A stretch of DNA of 51,816 nt from Candidatus Nanopelagicales bacterium (GCA_025351185.1 JANXWJ010000027.1:1-51816); one strand, 5' to 3'. Counted from the stretch's first letter, positions 17,224 to 26,220 are shown. Translations and numbers: made by a program. The notes: generated by a model not told the origin, from the letters alone.

Positions 17224-17720
17224 GCACCCTGCGCGTGACGGTCGTGTGCAGCGGCAACATCTGCCGCTCGCCGATGTGCGAGGTGATGCTCCGCGACGCC
17301 GTCGAGCGCGCCGGGCTCGGTCACGCGGTCACGGTCGACTCCGCCGGCATCGGCGGCTGGCACGTCGGTGACGGCGCCGACCGGCGCGCGCTCGCCGTGC
17401 TCCGCGGTCACGGCTACGACGGCTCGGCGCACCGAGTACGCCAGATCACCGGCGACTGGTTCGACGACCCGGACACCGCGCCCGACCTGCTCCTCGCGAT
17501 GGACCGAGGACACTACGACGACCTGCGGCGCCTCGCTCCCGACGCCGACGTACGCCTGCTGCGCTCCTTCGACCCCGCGCTCGAGGGGGTCGCGCCCGAC
17601 GTCGCCGACCTCGACGTACCCGATCCCTACTACGGCGAGCTGAGCGACTACGAGACCGTCTTCGACATGGTCGAGGCCGCAACCCCCGCCCTCATCACCC
17701 ACCTCCAGTCCCAGCTCTGA
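17220..17720 (+). CDS. Low-molecular-weight protein tyrosine phosphatase
   Basis: 166 residues from ATG 17220 with GAGGA 7 nt upstream. The P-loop CSGNICRS near the N-terminus gives the nucleophile Cys10 and Arg16, and DPYY at 135-138 supplies the general acid Asp135. All catalytic residues are present. It should hydrolyse phosphotyrosine in the cytosol or, in secreted actinobacterial relatives such as PtpA, in host cells; there is no signal peptide. Likely transcribed with the MATE gene. Confidence 0.92.
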   Translation: MSTLRVTVVCSGNICRSPMCEVMLRDAVERAGLGHAVTVDSAGIGGWHVGDGADRRALAVLRGHGYDGSAHRVRQITGDWFDDPDTAPDLLLAMDRGHYDDLRRLAPDADVRLLRSFDPALEGVAPDVADLDVPDPYYGELSDYETVFDMVEAATPALITHLQSQL

Positions 17721-17744
17721 CCCCGATCCAGGGGTGTACGTGGC

Positions 17745-17782
17745 TGTGGGCCGCCTCCCCGTGCGGGGTGGCGGCCCACAGG
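17745..17782. terminator. Bidirectional terminator between phosphatase gene and rplI
   Basis: 12-bp arms (17745-17756, 17771-17782) with a further CCCC/GGGG pairing inside. Lies between convergent genes. Confidence 0.8.
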
Positions 17783-17814
17783 CCGTGCTGGTGCGCCTCA
17801 GGGGCGCTGACGGG

Positions 17815-18261
17815 TCAGGAGCTGACGACGTCGACAGACATCGAGGCGAGAGCCTCGGGGTGCACGCGCACCTCGATCTTGTGCGAGCCCGTGGTCTTGA
17901 TCGGGCTCACGATGGTCACCTTGCGCTTGTCGACGGCCGGCCCGCCGGCGGCCGTGATGGCCTCGACGACGTCGGTGACGGTGACAGCGCCGAAGAGACG
18001 GCCGGTCTCGCCGCTGCGTGCAGCGAGCGTGACCTTGAGACCCTCGAGCGAGTTCTTGATCGCGGTGGCCGACTCGACGTCGCGCACCTCACGCACCTCG
18101 CGGGCACGCTTGATCTGGGCGACCTGCTTCTCTCCGCCCTTGGTCCACGCGGTCGCGAGACCACGGGGGAGCAGGTAGTTGCGGCCGTATCCGTCCTTGA
18201 CCTCGACCACATCGCCGGGGGCGCCGAGACCGTTCACGTCCTGAGTCAGGATGAGCTTCAT
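17815..18261 (-). CDS. rplI: 50S ribosomal protein L9
   Basis: 148 residues, normal L9 length. The N-terminal domain [34 protein letters not shown] is diagnostic; a long helix and a C-terminal rRNA-binding domain follow. ATG 18261 has GGAGG upstream. Last gene of rpsF-ssb-rpsR-rplI, 20 nt after rpsR. Confidence 0.97.
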   Translation of the reverse strand: MKLILTQDVNGLGAPGDVVEVKDGYGRNYLLPRGLATAWTKGGEKQVAQIKRAREVREVRDVESATAIKNSLEGLKVTLAARSGETGRLFGAVTVTDVVEAITAAGGPAVDKRKVTIVSPIKTTGSHKIEVRVHPEALASMSVDVVSS

Positions 18262-18280
18262 GGTTAAGTCGCCTCCTTCG

Positions 18281-18517
18281 TCAGCGGGCGGTTGAGGTGT
18301 AGGGCAGCAGCGCCATCTCGCGCGAGTTCTTGACCGCAGTCGCGACATCACGCTGGTGCTGGGTGCAGTTGCCGCTCACGCGACGGGCCCGGATCTTGCC
18401 GCGGTCGGAGATGTACTTCCGCAGCAGGCCGGTGTCCTTGTAGTCGACGCTCGCGATCTTCTCCTTGCAGAAGACGCAGACCTTCTTCTTCGGCTTGCGA
18501 AGAGCAGGCTTAGCCAT
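18281..18517 (-). CDS. rpsR: 30S ribosomal protein S18 (zinc-binding type)
   Basis: 78 residues. CVFC near the N-terminus and GNCTQHQ in the middle are zinc-ligand positions of the C+ form; a zinc-free paralogue usually occurs elsewhere in actinobacterial genomes. [10 protein letters not shown] and the basic tail are conserved. S18 binds S6 on the 30S platform. ATG 18517 is preceded by AGGAG. Confidence 0.97.
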   Translation of the reverse strand: MAKPALRKPKKKVCVFCKEKIASVDYKDTGLLRKYISDRGKIRARRVSGNCTQHQRDVATAVKNSREMALLPYTSTAR

Positions 18518-18616
18518 CGTGGTGCTCCTTAGGTGGGAGCCCGGCGTTGACCGCCGGGATGGGGTCGGGCATGGATCGAACGATCACGGTGTGATCGCAG
18601 GGAGCTGCAGAAGGTC

Positions 18617-19165
18617 CTAGAACGGGGGCTCGTCATACGACGCGCCGCCACCGCCGCCCCACGCGCCGCCACCACCGGCCGCGGGTGCACCGCCGCCGGA
18701 CTGGCTGGCCCACGGGTCGGAGTCGGGTGCGCCGCCACCGCCGGAGGGAGTCCCACCGAAGCCACCACCGTCGCCACCGAACCCGCCGCCGCCGGCGCGG
18801 GCCACCTTGGTGACCTTCGCCGTCGCGGTGCGCAGCGCGGGGCCGACGTCGTCGACCTCGAGCTCCATCACCGTGCGCTTCTCACCCTCGCGGGTGTCGT
18901 AGGAGCGCTGCTTGAGACGACCGGTGACGATCACGCGGGTGCCCCGTGTGAGCGACTCGGCGACGTTCTCGGCATATTGCCGCCACACGCTGCAACGCAT
19001 GAAGACGGGCTCGCCGTCCTTCCACTCGTTGGTGGTCTTGTCCAGGAAGCGCGAGTTGGACGCGACCGTGAAGCTCGCGACCGCTGCGCCGCTGGGCGTG
19101 AACCGCAGCTCGGGATCGTTGGTGATGTTCCCGACGATGGTGACGTTGATGTCGCCCTGGGCCAT
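18617..19165 (-). CDS. ssb: Single-stranded DNA-binding protein
   Basis: 182 residues. An OB fold occupies about 1-110 ([17 protein letters not shown], then [21 protein letters not shown] and GRLKQRSY). A Gly-rich flexible linker follows and the tail ends SYDEPPF, close to the usual DDDIPF/DEPPF peptide that recruits replication proteins. It protects ssDNA at forks. Sits between rpsF and rpsR as in most bacteria. Confidence 0.96.
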   Translation of the reverse strand: MAQGDINVTIVGNITNDPELRFTPSGAAVASFTVASNSRFLDKTTNEWKDGEPVFMRCSVWRQYAENVAESLTRGTRVIVTGRLKQRSYDTREGEKRTVMELEVDDVGPALRTATAKVTKVARAGGGGFGGDGGGFGGTPSGGGGAPDSDPWASQSGGGAPAAGGGGAWGGGGGASYDEPPF

Positions 19166-19233
19166 GGGTGCTTACCGCCTCGAGTGAAAGGTGTGTGGGT
19201 ACGACGTGGTGTGCCGGACCTTACGTGTGCGCA

Positions 19234-19255
19234 CTGACTCCGGCTAGGGAGTCAG
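19234..19255 (-). terminator. Hairpin between rpsF and ssb
   Basis: CTGACTCC (19234-19241) pairs with GGAGTCAG (19248-19255), 6-nt loop. It could be a partial terminator that sets the rpsF:ssb ratio. Confidence 0.45.
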
Positions 19256-19263
19256 GCGCGGAC

Positions 19264-19291
19264 TGTGGACGCCCCGCCCAGCTGTGGACAG
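19264..19291. promoter_or_regulatory. DnaA-box-like pair upstream of ssb
   Basis: TGTGGACGC (19264-19272) and TGTGGACAG (19283-19291) resemble the complement of the DnaA box TTGTCCACA with two and one mismatches. They are in the 157-nt rpsF-ssb gap. Confidence 0.35.
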
Positions 19292-19301
19292 GCCGAACCG
19301 C

Positions 19302-19317
19302 CGAGACCGAGGTCTCG
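19302..19317 (-). terminator. Small palindrome right after rpsF
   Basis: CGAGACC GA GGTCTCG; as RNA a 6-bp stem with a CGAG tetraloop, 6 nt after the rpsF stop. Confidence 0.35.
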
Positions 19318-19322
19318 ACGGG

Positions 19323-19613
19323 TCAGTGGGCTTCCGGACGCATGACCTTGGTGCGCAGCACTGCCTCGTTGAGGTTGAGCTGGCGGTCGAGCTCCTGAAC
19401 CGCGGACGGGTTGCAGGTGAGGTCGAGGACGGCGTAGATGCCCTCGGCCTTCTTGTTGATCTCGAAGGAGAGGCGTCGACGGCCCCAGATGTCTACCTTG
19501 TCGACGGTCCCGCCGTCAGCCTTCACGACGTTGAGGAACGTCTCCAGGCTGGGAGCAACGGTGCGCTCCTCGAGATCGGGGTCGAGGATCACCATGACCT
19601 CGTAATGACGCAT
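19323..19613 (-). CDS. rpsF: 30S ribosomal protein S6
   Basis: 96 residues from ATG 19613, which has GAGGAGG upstream; the frame is open further but [16 protein letters not shown] is the standard S6 start. S6 pairs with S18 on the small subunit. First gene of the ribosomal/ssb cluster. A small hairpin sits just upstream of the ribosome site. Confidence 0.97.
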   Translation of the reverse strand: MRHYEVMVILDPDLEERTVAPSLETFLNVVKADGGTVDKVDIWGRRRLSFEINKKAEGIYAVLDLTCNPSAVQELDRQLNLNEAVLRTKVMRPEAH

Positions 19614-19641
19614 GCGTACCCACCTCCTCTGGACTAGAACG

Positions 19642-19660
19642 GCCACGGTCTTTCCGTGGC
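19642..19660 (-). promoter_or_regulatory. Hairpin in the rpsF leader
   Basis: GCCACGG and CCGTGGC pair around a 5-nt loop, about 15 nt before the Shine-Dalgarno sequence. Many bacteria have an S6:S18-binding autoregulatory structure here; whether this is one is inference. Confidence 0.35.
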
Positions 19661-19766
19661 AGGAGGGTTTGAGCGTCACGATCCTGGCCACCGGACCTCA
19701 GGTGAGGCACGGACGACGGCCGAGAGCGTCCGCCTAGGTTACCGGCCAGGACCCCAGGACCCCAAA

Positions 19767-19787
19767 CCCCAGGTCAGAGCCCTGGGG
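19767..19787 (-). terminator. Terminator after the ABC permease gene
   Basis: CCCCAGG (19767-19773) pairs with CCTGGGG (19781-19787); on the minus strand a short T-run follows. About 30 nt after the permease stop. Confidence 0.5.
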
Positions 19788-19818
19788 ACACCCGCCCGGG
19801 GCACCGGTCGCGGCGGGG

Positions 19819-22647
19819 TCAGTCGCCGGTACGTCGGGTCAGCTCGACCGTGGAGCGGGTCGTCGCGGAGGCCACAGCCGCAGTCAGGACGGGTACGGCG
19901 AGCACGACGAAGGCGATCATCGGCCAGGGCACCCGGAACAGGTCGCCGGTCGACCGGACGAACAGCGGCACCAGGACGCGAGCCGCGACCAGGCCGGACA
20001 CCGCCCCGGTGACGCACCCGAGCACGGTGACATACGCCGCGGACGACGCAGCGATCCGACGCCGCAGCCGCGGCGGGCCGCCGACGGCAGCGAGCGTCTG
20101 CATGTCGGCCCGCCCGTCGGCAAGCGCGAGCCCGGTGACCATGAGCCCGGCCAGCAGGGCAAGCAGAGCGGTCACCACAGCACCGACAGTCGCCACGATC
20201 GGTCCGATGTCCTGGCTCGAGCTTGGCCTGATGCTGACAGTGGCTGGAAGTCCTGCCTTGAGCAGCCCCAGTTGAATGCGGTCGGCCGCGGCGGGGGCGT
20301 CGGGCGAGTCCTGTTCAACGGGATCAACGACCACGATCGAGTCCGCGGTGCGAGCGACTCCCGCGAGCGGGGAACCAGCATGGAGCACCGCCGGCCCGAC
20401 GAGGACGGGGGCCGGCACTGCGCCCTGAAGCACCTCGTACGCGGGCACCCGGAGCGTGCGGACGCCGTCACGCACGGGATTGCCGTCGGTGTCGAAGGTC
20501 TCCGATCTCAGCGTCACGAAGCCGTCCTTGACCGAGCCCGGCTGCGTGACGACGGCCCCGCCCGCATCGAGGACCCGCTGAGCCTCGGCGAGCGGCGCGA
20601 GCGGACCGAGCACGACGCCGACCTGGGCCGGATCGTCGATCAGGGCGACCGGACCGACCCAGCTGCCGATACCGCGACCCTGGCAAGGGTCAATGGGCTT
20701 TGCGGTGCTGCCGGCCGTTGCCGCAGTGGCGCAGTTCAGTTGGCCTGTGAGCTGACCGCTGTAGGTCACGGGGATCAAGGTGCTGAGCACCGCGGATCGG
20801 GCGACCGGCGATGACGTCGCGATGCTGTGTGTGAACTCGGCGATGTGGGTCGCTGACATGCTCACGGGCGCTCCGGCGGCGTCGTACTCGTTCTGGATCA
20901 TGAGCACGATGCGGCCATCCACGAAGGTGACATCGGCTGACGTGTGGTCGAGGGACACCGACTGCGACCAGCTTGATGCGGCCACCGAGCCGGCGGCTGC
21001 TGCTGCGATCGCGCACGCGGCTGCCGTCGTACGCATGCGGTGGCGGCCTGCATCGCGCACGGCCATGCGCGGGGCGAGCGACAGCCGCCGAGCGCCGCGG
21101 CTGGACCAGGCCACGACGGCGGGCATCAGCATGACCACGCCGAGCTGGCCGACCACGACACCCACCCCGAGGACGACGGCGTCTCGTTTGGTCGTGCCGT
21201 AGACCATGATCGCGAGCCCGATGCCGCCCATCAGGAGTCCGAGCAGCGGCGCTGCGCGGCGTACCGGGGGAAGCGGTCGGCGTCCGCGCAGCGTGTCGAT
21301 GACGTCGCCGCGGCCGGCCGCGAGCGCGGGCACGAGAGCTGCGGAGAGTGCCGCGATCACACCGACGAGGAAGATCGCGAGAGTCTCGGGCGGAAGCGGC
21401 GGGATGCCGAAGCTGACGTGTTCGGCGTCGGCGAACGGTGCCCAGGCGAACTGCCCGCCCAACGCCCACACCACGGTCCATCCGATCGCCACACCGACCC
21501 CCGCGCCGATCAGACCGAGGACGACGCCCGAAGCCAGGACGGTCCTGCGCAGCGACGCCGCGTCTCCACCGCTCGCGCCGACGAGCCCGAGCTCGCGCTG
21601 CCGACGACGCAGCTGCACGGCGAAAGCCGGGCCGGCGAGCAGCGCGATCTGGAGGACGACGAGCACCACGATCACGCCCGCCTCAGCAGCGACGCGGGCG
21701 GCCTCGTCGAGCTGGATCTGGGTAGGAGGCTCGACGTAGCCGGACCCACCCGGCACGGGTCCGTCGTCCAGGCAGAGTGCGTCGGCCGCACAGAACGCTG
21801 GCGGGTTCGCCAGCACGGTCCGGCTGGTCACGGCGGCACCTATGCGGTTGAGGGCGCGCACGTCGGACCAGGTGAGGTCACGGGATGTTGCTGCGACCCA
21901 ACCGTTCGCAGCCAGAGGCGTGTCTGCCGGTACGGCACCGGGGAGCGTGACACCGACGGCAGAGTTGCCCACGGGGACAGCGGTGCCCACGACGATGAGC
22001 GAGCGCGACTGGGAGCCGGCGCCGGTCGTCGAGACCACGACTGTGTCTCCGATCGCGACGTGGACGCGGCGGGCTTCGGAGGGCTCGAGCGCGATCTCGC
22101 CCGTGGTCGCGGGAAGGCGCCCGCCCTTCACGACCCACAGACCCGCCACGATCGGGTCGACGACGTCCTGGATGCGCAGGGTGCCGCCCACGCCCCACTG
22201 ACCCGACTCGACGACGACGCCCCGCTCCGCGCCCAACGACACCAGTCGTGATCCGGCCGGCAGGGCCGCCGCGATGGTCGACGCCGAGGGCGCCGGCCCA
22301 GCACCGCCGCTGTCCTGGGTCCGACCGTCGGGGCTCTGCCGGACGGCACCCCCCGCGCCCACGTAGACGAGGGCATCGGCCGTGGATCCCAGCGCGTGGG
22401 CAGGCTCGAAGACTGCCGCATGCGCCGCGACGGTCGCTCGGGTGTAGATGTCGACGCCCGACACCGCTGCGACCGGCAGCGCGATGATGAGGATCACCAG
22501 GAGGGCTCGGGCCTTGCCGCGCCAGGCGTCTCGGCGGGCCAGGCGCAGGGCGACTCGCCAACCGCCGATCCAGCGCGCGAACCTCGACGGCACCGGCGGC
22601 GGCGGGTGCGGGCTCATCGGCTCCGCGCGTTCGAGCACTGCGGTCAT
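19819..22647 (-). CDS. FtsX/MacB-type ABC transporter permease
   Basis: 942 residues from ATG 22647, which overlaps the ATPase stop by four bases (ATGA). One helix follows the N-terminal cytoplasmic tail (ARALLVILIIALPVAAVSGVDIYTRA), then a large extracytoplasmic domain, then two three-helix FtsX domains (about 350-470 and 840-940), with extra helices in the middle. This ten-helix layout is that of LolC/BceB-like or peptide-export permeases. With its ATPase it forms a complete exporter or mechanotransmission complex. Substrate unknown; control by the PadR gene suggests an antimicrobial or envelope stress. Confidence 0.85.
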   Translation of the reverse strand: MTAVLERAEPMSPHPPPPVPSRFARWIGGWRVALRLARRDAWRGKARALLVILIIALPVAAVSGVDIYTRATVAAHAAVFEPAHALGSTADALVYVGAGGAVRQSPDGRTQDSGGAGPAPSASTIAAALPAGSRLVSLGAERGVVVESGQWGVGGTLRIQDVVDPIVAGLWVVKGGRLPATTGEIALEPSEARRVHVAIGDTVVVSTTGAGSQSRSLIVVGTAVPVGNSAVGVTLPGAVPADTPLAANGWVAATSRDLTWSDVRALNRIGAAVTSRTVLANPPAFCAADALCLDDGPVPGGSGYVEPPTQIQLDEAARVAAEAGVIVVLVVLQIALLAGPAFAVQLRRRQRELGLVGASGGDAASLRRTVLASGVVLGLIGAGVGVAIGWTVVWALGGQFAWAPFADAEHVSFGIPPLPPETLAIFLVGVIAALSAALVPALAAGRGDVIDTLRGRRPLPPVRRAAPLLGLLMGGIGLAIMVYGTTKRDAVVLGVGVVVGQLGVVMLMPAVVAWSSRGARRLSLAPRMAVRDAGRHRMRTTAAACAIAAAAAGSVAASSWSQSVSLDHTSADVTFVDGRIVLMIQNEYDAAGAPVSMSATHIAEFTHSIATSSPVARSAVLSTLIPVTYSGQLTGQLNCATAATAGSTAKPIDPCQGRGIGSWVGPVALIDDPAQVGVVLGPLAPLAEAQRVLDAGGAVVTQPGSVKDGFVTLRSETFDTDGNPVRDGVRTLRVPAYEVLQGAVPAPVLVGPAVLHAGSPLAGVARTADSIVVVDPVEQDSPDAPAAADRIQLGLLKAGLPATVSIRPSSSQDIGPIVATVGAVVTALLALLAGLMVTGLALADGRADMQTLAAVGGPPRLRRRIAASSAAYVTVLGCVTGAVSGLVAARVLVPLFVRSTGDLFRVPWPMIAFVVLAVPVLTAAVASATTRSTVELTRRTGD

Positions 22648-23357
22648 CGGGCGGTCTCGAGGCTGTCGGGGACGACGGCGTACGACGTCGCGTCCACGAT
22701 CTGGCCGTCGCGCAGGTAGACGACGCGATCGGCCCACGCGGCGTGCCGGGCCTCGTGCGTGACGAGCACGCCGGCGCAGCCCTGGTCGACGCGACGGCGC
22801 AGGAGTGTGAGCACCGCCTCGCCGGTCTCGCTGTCGAGGGCGCCGGTCGGCTCGTCGGCCAGCACGAGCCGCCGCTCGCCGACCAGTGCCCGCGCGATGG
22901 CGACGCGCTGCTGCTGACCGCCGGACATCTCGTCGGGATAGCGGTCGGCGAGGTCGGCGACCCCGACCTCCTCGAGCGCGGAGAGGGCGTGGGACCTCGT
23001 GCGACGACGGCCGTCGAGCTCGAGGGGGAGCGAGACGTTCTCGGCGGCGGTCAGCGTCGGGATCAGGTTGAGGTCCTGGAAGACGTAGCCGGCGGAGCGG
23101 CGGCGAACTCCGGCGAGGTCCGACCGAGACAGCGCTGCGAGATCCTGACCCTCGACGAGCACCTGGCCCGTGGTCACCGTGTCGAGGCCGCCCGCGGCGT
23201 TGAGCAGGGTCGACTTGCCCGAGCCGCTCGGACCCATCACGGCGACGAGCTCGCCGGCGCAGACCATGAGCGAGATGCCTCGCAGGGCGTGTACCGCGGT
23301 GGCGCCGCGGCCGTGGATCCGTGTCACGTCGATCAGCTCGAGCACCGGTGCGGTCAT
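22644..23357 (-). CDS. ABC transporter ATP-binding protein (LolD/MacB type)
   Basis: 237 residues from ATG 23357. Walker A is GPSGSGKST (Lys48), the Q-loop lies in VFQDLNL, the signature is MSGGQQQR and Walker B with its Glu is LVLADEPTGALDSE; the H-loop His is in VTHEARH. All ATPase residues are intact. The LNLIPTLTAAENV segment is typical of MacB/LolD ATPases. Four-base ATGA overlaps tie it to the PadR gene upstream and the permease downstream. Confidence 0.93.
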   Translation of the reverse strand: MTAPVLELIDVTRIHGRGATAVHALRGISLMVCAGELVAVMGPSGSGKSTLLNAAGGLDTVTTGQVLVEGQDLAALSRSDLAGVRRRSAGYVFQDLNLIPTLTAAENVSLPLELDGRRRTRSHALSALEEVGVADLADRYPDEMSGGQQQRVAIARALVGERRLVLADEPTGALDSETGEAVLTLLRRRVDQGCAGVLVTHEARHAAWADRVVYLRDGQIVDATSYAVVPDSLETAR

Positions 23358-23968
23358 CGTGCAGTCCCCTGTTCCGCGCGAGGCGTGCGACCGGGCGCGG
23401 GACCGCGACCGGGGTCGTTCTGATCGGGTGTCTCGGCCGCTGCCTTGGCGCGCAGCAGCCGGGACTCGACGTGATCGAGCCATCGGGCCTCGGCCTCCGC
23501 GTCGAAGATGAGCCGCTCCAGCACGAGGTGCCAGGCGGTGTCCGACGAGCCGTCGAGCGGCGGGTCGGCGTCGATCTTGAGCCGGGTCAGCGCCTGCAGG
23601 GTGCGCATGGTCTCGGCGCGCTGGGTCTGCACGAGGGCGCGTACGTCGACCCCCGGAGCGGTCACGGCGACGGCGAGCTTGATCGTGAGCTCGTCGCGTG
23701 GGGCGACCTCGCGGCGTACCGGCTCGGCGAACCAGCGCGCGACCTCGCGGCGGCCGGAGTCGGTGATCTCGTAGACCACGCGACCCTCGTCGTCGGCCTC
23801 GAGCTGGGCGACGAGGCCGTCGCGCTCGGCCCGGGCGAGGGTCGTGTAGACCTGCCCGATGTTGAGCGGCCAGGTGCCGCCGGTGCGCTCCTCGAACGAG
23901 GCCTTGAGCTGGTAGCCGTACGCCGGCCCCTCGTCGAGGAGGGCCAGGAGGCCGTGCCGGATCGCCAT
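23354..23968 (-). CDS. PadR-family transcriptional regulator of the ABC operon
   Basis: 204 residues. A winged helix occupies the first 85 (GLLALLDEGPAYGYQLKASFEE, then NIGQVYTTLARAERDGLV) and an AphA-like helical dimerisation domain follows. PadR proteins repress their own operon until a ligand binds. ATG 23968 lacks a ribosome site and has TATAGAT about 7 nt upstream, so the mRNA is probably leaderless. Promoter and start sit inside an inverted repeat that fits an operator. Confidence 0.88.
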   Translation of the reverse strand: MAIRHGLLALLDEGPAYGYQLKASFEERTGGTWPLNIGQVYTTLARAERDGLVAQLEADDEGRVVYEITDSGRREVARWFAEPVRREVAPRDELTIKLAVAVTAPGVDVRALVQTQRAETMRTLQALTRLKIDADPPLDGSSDTAWHLVLERLIFDAEAEARWLDHVESRLLRAKAAAETPDQNDPGRGPAPGRTPRAEQGTAR

Positions 23969-23991
23969 ACTGCGTATCTATACCGAGTATG
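23966..23991 (-). promoter_or_regulatory. PadR operator overlapping the -10 element
   Basis: CATACT (23966-23971) and AGTATG (23986-23991) are inverted repeats 14 nt apart. They flank the AT-rich -10 region and include the start codon of the PadR gene, a good layout for autorepression. Confidence 0.5.
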
Positions 23992-24090
23992 TATTCGCGA
24001 GTCAAGCGCCCACGCCCGCCCTCCCGGAGTCGGTGCGGGGCGAGACACGACGCTGAGGCGGGCAGCAACGGGGACCGCGGCGGGGAGTGC

Positions 24091-24096
24091 CAGGAT
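24091..24096 (+). promoter_or_regulatory. Possible -10 hexamer of leaderless aminotransferase mRNA
   Basis: CAGGAT 6 nt before GTG 24103. Weak match, but the spacing is the one seen throughout the window. Confidence 0.3.
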
Positions 24097-24102
24097 GCGC
24101 AC

Positions 24103-25260
24103 GTGACGGATGCGTGGGGACCGATGACGGAGCCGTTCGAGGTGCTCTCCCTCGACGAGCTCAGCACCCGGACGTCGATCAAGTGGTCGATGTATGACGC
24201 CGACGTCCTGCCGCTGTGGGTCGCGGAGATGGATGCGCTCCCGGCGCCCGCGATCGTCGCCGCCGTGACCGACGCGATGCTGCGCGGCGACGTCGGCTAT
24301 CCGCCGCTCGACACCTCCTACGCGGAGGGGTTCGCGCACGTCGCGCGCAGCCGGTGGCAGTGGGAGGTCGACGTCGCGGCCACGTGCGTCGTCGCTGACG
24401 TGCTCGTCGGAGTGCGCGAAGCGCTCGAGCTCGTCACGAAGCCGGGCGACGGGGTCATCGTGCCGTCGCCGGTCTATCCGCCGCTGCTGGACTTCACCGC
24501 CGCCACCGGTCGTCGCGTCGTGCCCGTGGCGCTCGACGAGAACTTCCGCCTCGACATCCAGGCGATCGCCAACGCGATGGACGACACCTCCGTCACCGCG
24601 ATGCTGCTCTGCAGCCCGCACAACCCGACCGGCACCGTGCACAACGCCGACGAGCTCGACGCGGTCGCGCAGCTCGCGGCCGAGTTCGGCGTCGCCGTGG
24701 TGGTCGATGAGATCCACGGGCTGCTCGTGCCCGAGGGGTCGAAGTTCACGCCCTACCTCTCCCTCGCCGACAACGGGCTCGTCGTGACGTCGGCGTCGAA
24801 GGCGTTCAACCTCGCGGGGCTCAAGGCCGGCGTGATCCTCGCCGGACCAGAGTCGTCGCACCTGCTCGAGCGAATCCCGATGTCGGTGAAGTACGGCACG
24901 AGCTTCCTCGGTGTCCAGTCGCACATCGCGGCCTGGCGCGGCGGCAGCGCGTGGATCGACGCGGTCAACGCCAACATCGCGAGCAACATCGACCACCTCG
25001 GTGCCCTGCTCGACGAGCACCTTCCCGAGGTCGGGTTCCACCGGCCCGAGGCGACCTATCTCGCGTGGCTCGACTGCACACGCCTCGGCCTCGGCGACGA
25101 CCCGGCGGCGGCGTTCCTCGAGCGCGGACGCGTCGGCCTCAACTCCGGGCTGCCGTTCGGCCTCGGCGGCGAGGGGCACGTACGCATCAACCTGGCCGCG
25201 AGCCGTGCGACGCTCACCGAGGCCGTCGGGCGGATGGCCCGCACGGTCGCAACCGCCTGA
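24103..25260 (+). CDS. PatB/MalY-type aminotransferase (probable cystathionine beta-lyase)
   Basis: 385 residues from GTG 24103; M22-like ATG at 24124 is an alternative. The N-terminal SLDELSTRTSIKWSMYDADVLPLWVAEMD is a hallmark of the MalY/PatB group. PLP residues are present: NPTGTVH after HN, Asp202 in VVVDEIHG, and Lys233 in TSASKAFNLAGLK. The group cleaves C-S bonds (cystathionine, cysteine conjugates). Divergent from the PadR operon, with no pathway partner nearby. Confidence 0.88.
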   Translation: MTDAWGPMTEPFEVLSLDELSTRTSIKWSMYDADVLPLWVAEMDALPAPAIVAAVTDAMLRGDVGYPPLDTSYAEGFAHVARSRWQWEVDVAATCVVADVLVGVREALELVTKPGDGVIVPSPVYPPLLDFTAATGRRVVPVALDENFRLDIQAIANAMDDTSVTAMLLCSPHNPTGTVHNADELDAVAQLAAEFGVAVVVDEIHGLLVPEGSKFTPYLSLADNGLVVTSASKAFNLAGLKAGVILAGPESSHLLERIPMSVKYGTSFLGVQSHIAAWRGGSAWIDAVNANIASNIDHLGALLDEHLPEVGFHRPEATYLAWLDCTRLGLGDDPAAAFLERGRVGLNSGLPFGLGGEGHVRINLAASRATLTEAVGRMARTVATA

Positions 25261-25337
25261 GCCGGGCGCCTGGGCGGTGGCACGGCCTTTACGCACTGCG
25301 ACGTCGACGCGTCAGCGGTGGGTGCGAGGATCGCGGG

Positions 25338-26132
25338 GTGCGCATCGCAACCTGGAACGTCAACAACGTCGTCACCCGCACGGAGCGGCTCGTCGCGTTC
25401 CTCACGACGGTGGAGCCCGATGTGCTGTGCCTGCAGGAGCTCAAGGTGGCGACCGAGCAGTTCCCCTACGCCGAGGTCGAGGCGGCCGGCTATGCCGTCG
25501 CGGCCCGTGGCGACGGCCGCTGGAACGGCGTCGCGATCCTCTCGCGCGTCGGGATCGAGGACCCGGCCTTCGACCTGCCGGGGCAGCCGGCGTGGGAGGG
25601 CGTCGTCGAGCCACGTGCGATCGCGGCGACGTGCGGCGGCGTACGAGTGTGGTCGCTCTATGTCCCCAACGGGCGCACGATCGACGACCCGCACTACGCC
25701 TACAAGCTCGAGTGGCTTGCTGCGCTGCGCGACACCGCCGTCACCGAGCTCGCCCGACCCGAGCCGCTGGTGATCCTCGGCGACTTCAACGTCGCGCCGA
25801 CCGATGCCGACGTGTGGGACATCGCACTGTTCGAGAAGAGCACCCACGTGACCGCGCCCGAGCGCGCGGCGTTGACCGCGCTCGAGGACGTCGGCCTCGT
25901 CGAGGTGGTCCCGCGGGCGCTGAAGCACGACAAGCCCTTCACCTTCTGGGACTACCGCCAGCTGGCGTTCCCCAAGAACTCCGGCATGCGCATCGACCTC
26001 GTCTACGCCTCCCCGGCCTTCGCCGCCGCGGTCACCGACTCCTACGTCGACCGCGAAGCCCGAAAGCCCGGCAAGAAGGGCACCCCGCCCCCGAGCGACC
26101 ACGCCCCCGTGGTCGTCGACGTCACCCTCTGA
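25338..26132 (+). CDS. xth: Exonuclease III / AP endonuclease
   Basis: 264 residues from GTG 25338. The EEP fold motifs are complete: TWNVNN at the N-terminus, LQELK with metal ligand Glu34, GDFNVAPTDADVW, and the C-terminal SDHAPVVVDV with the catalytic His. It nicks abasic sites and trims 3' ends in base excision repair. No ribosome site; GAGGAT lies 6 nt before the GTG. A hairpin follows. Confidence 0.93.
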   Translation: MRIATWNVNNVVTRTERLVAFLTTVEPDVLCLQELKVATEQFPYAEVEAAGYAVAARGDGRWNGVAILSRVGIEDPAFDLPGQPAWEGVVEPRAIAATCGGVRVWSLYVPNGRTIDDPHYAYKLEWLAALRDTAVTELARPEPLVILGDFNVAPTDADVWDIALFEKSTHVTAPERAALTALEDVGLVEVVPRALKHDKPFTFWDYRQLAFPKNSGMRIDLVYASPAFAAAVTDSYVDREARKPGKKGTPPPSDHAPVVVDVTL

Positions 26133-26148
26133 CCCGCTGACCTCGCCT

Positions 26149-26171
26149 GAGACCCGGGTGGCTCCGGTCTC
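26149..26171 (+). terminator. Terminator after exonuclease III
   Basis: GAGACC (26149-26154) pairs with GGTCTC (26166-26171); a CGG/CCG pair extends the stem past one bulged base. Confidence 0.5.
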
Positions 26172-26220
26172 GGCTGTGCTCCGGGCCGGTGGCCGGGCGC
26201 GAGGGGAGCCGCGAGCGACG

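Noticed and set aside
15473-17260. 595-codon minus-strand ORF opposite the MATE gene
   Set aside because: Low-complexity charged sequence typical of a reverse-frame shadow; the MATE gene is clear.
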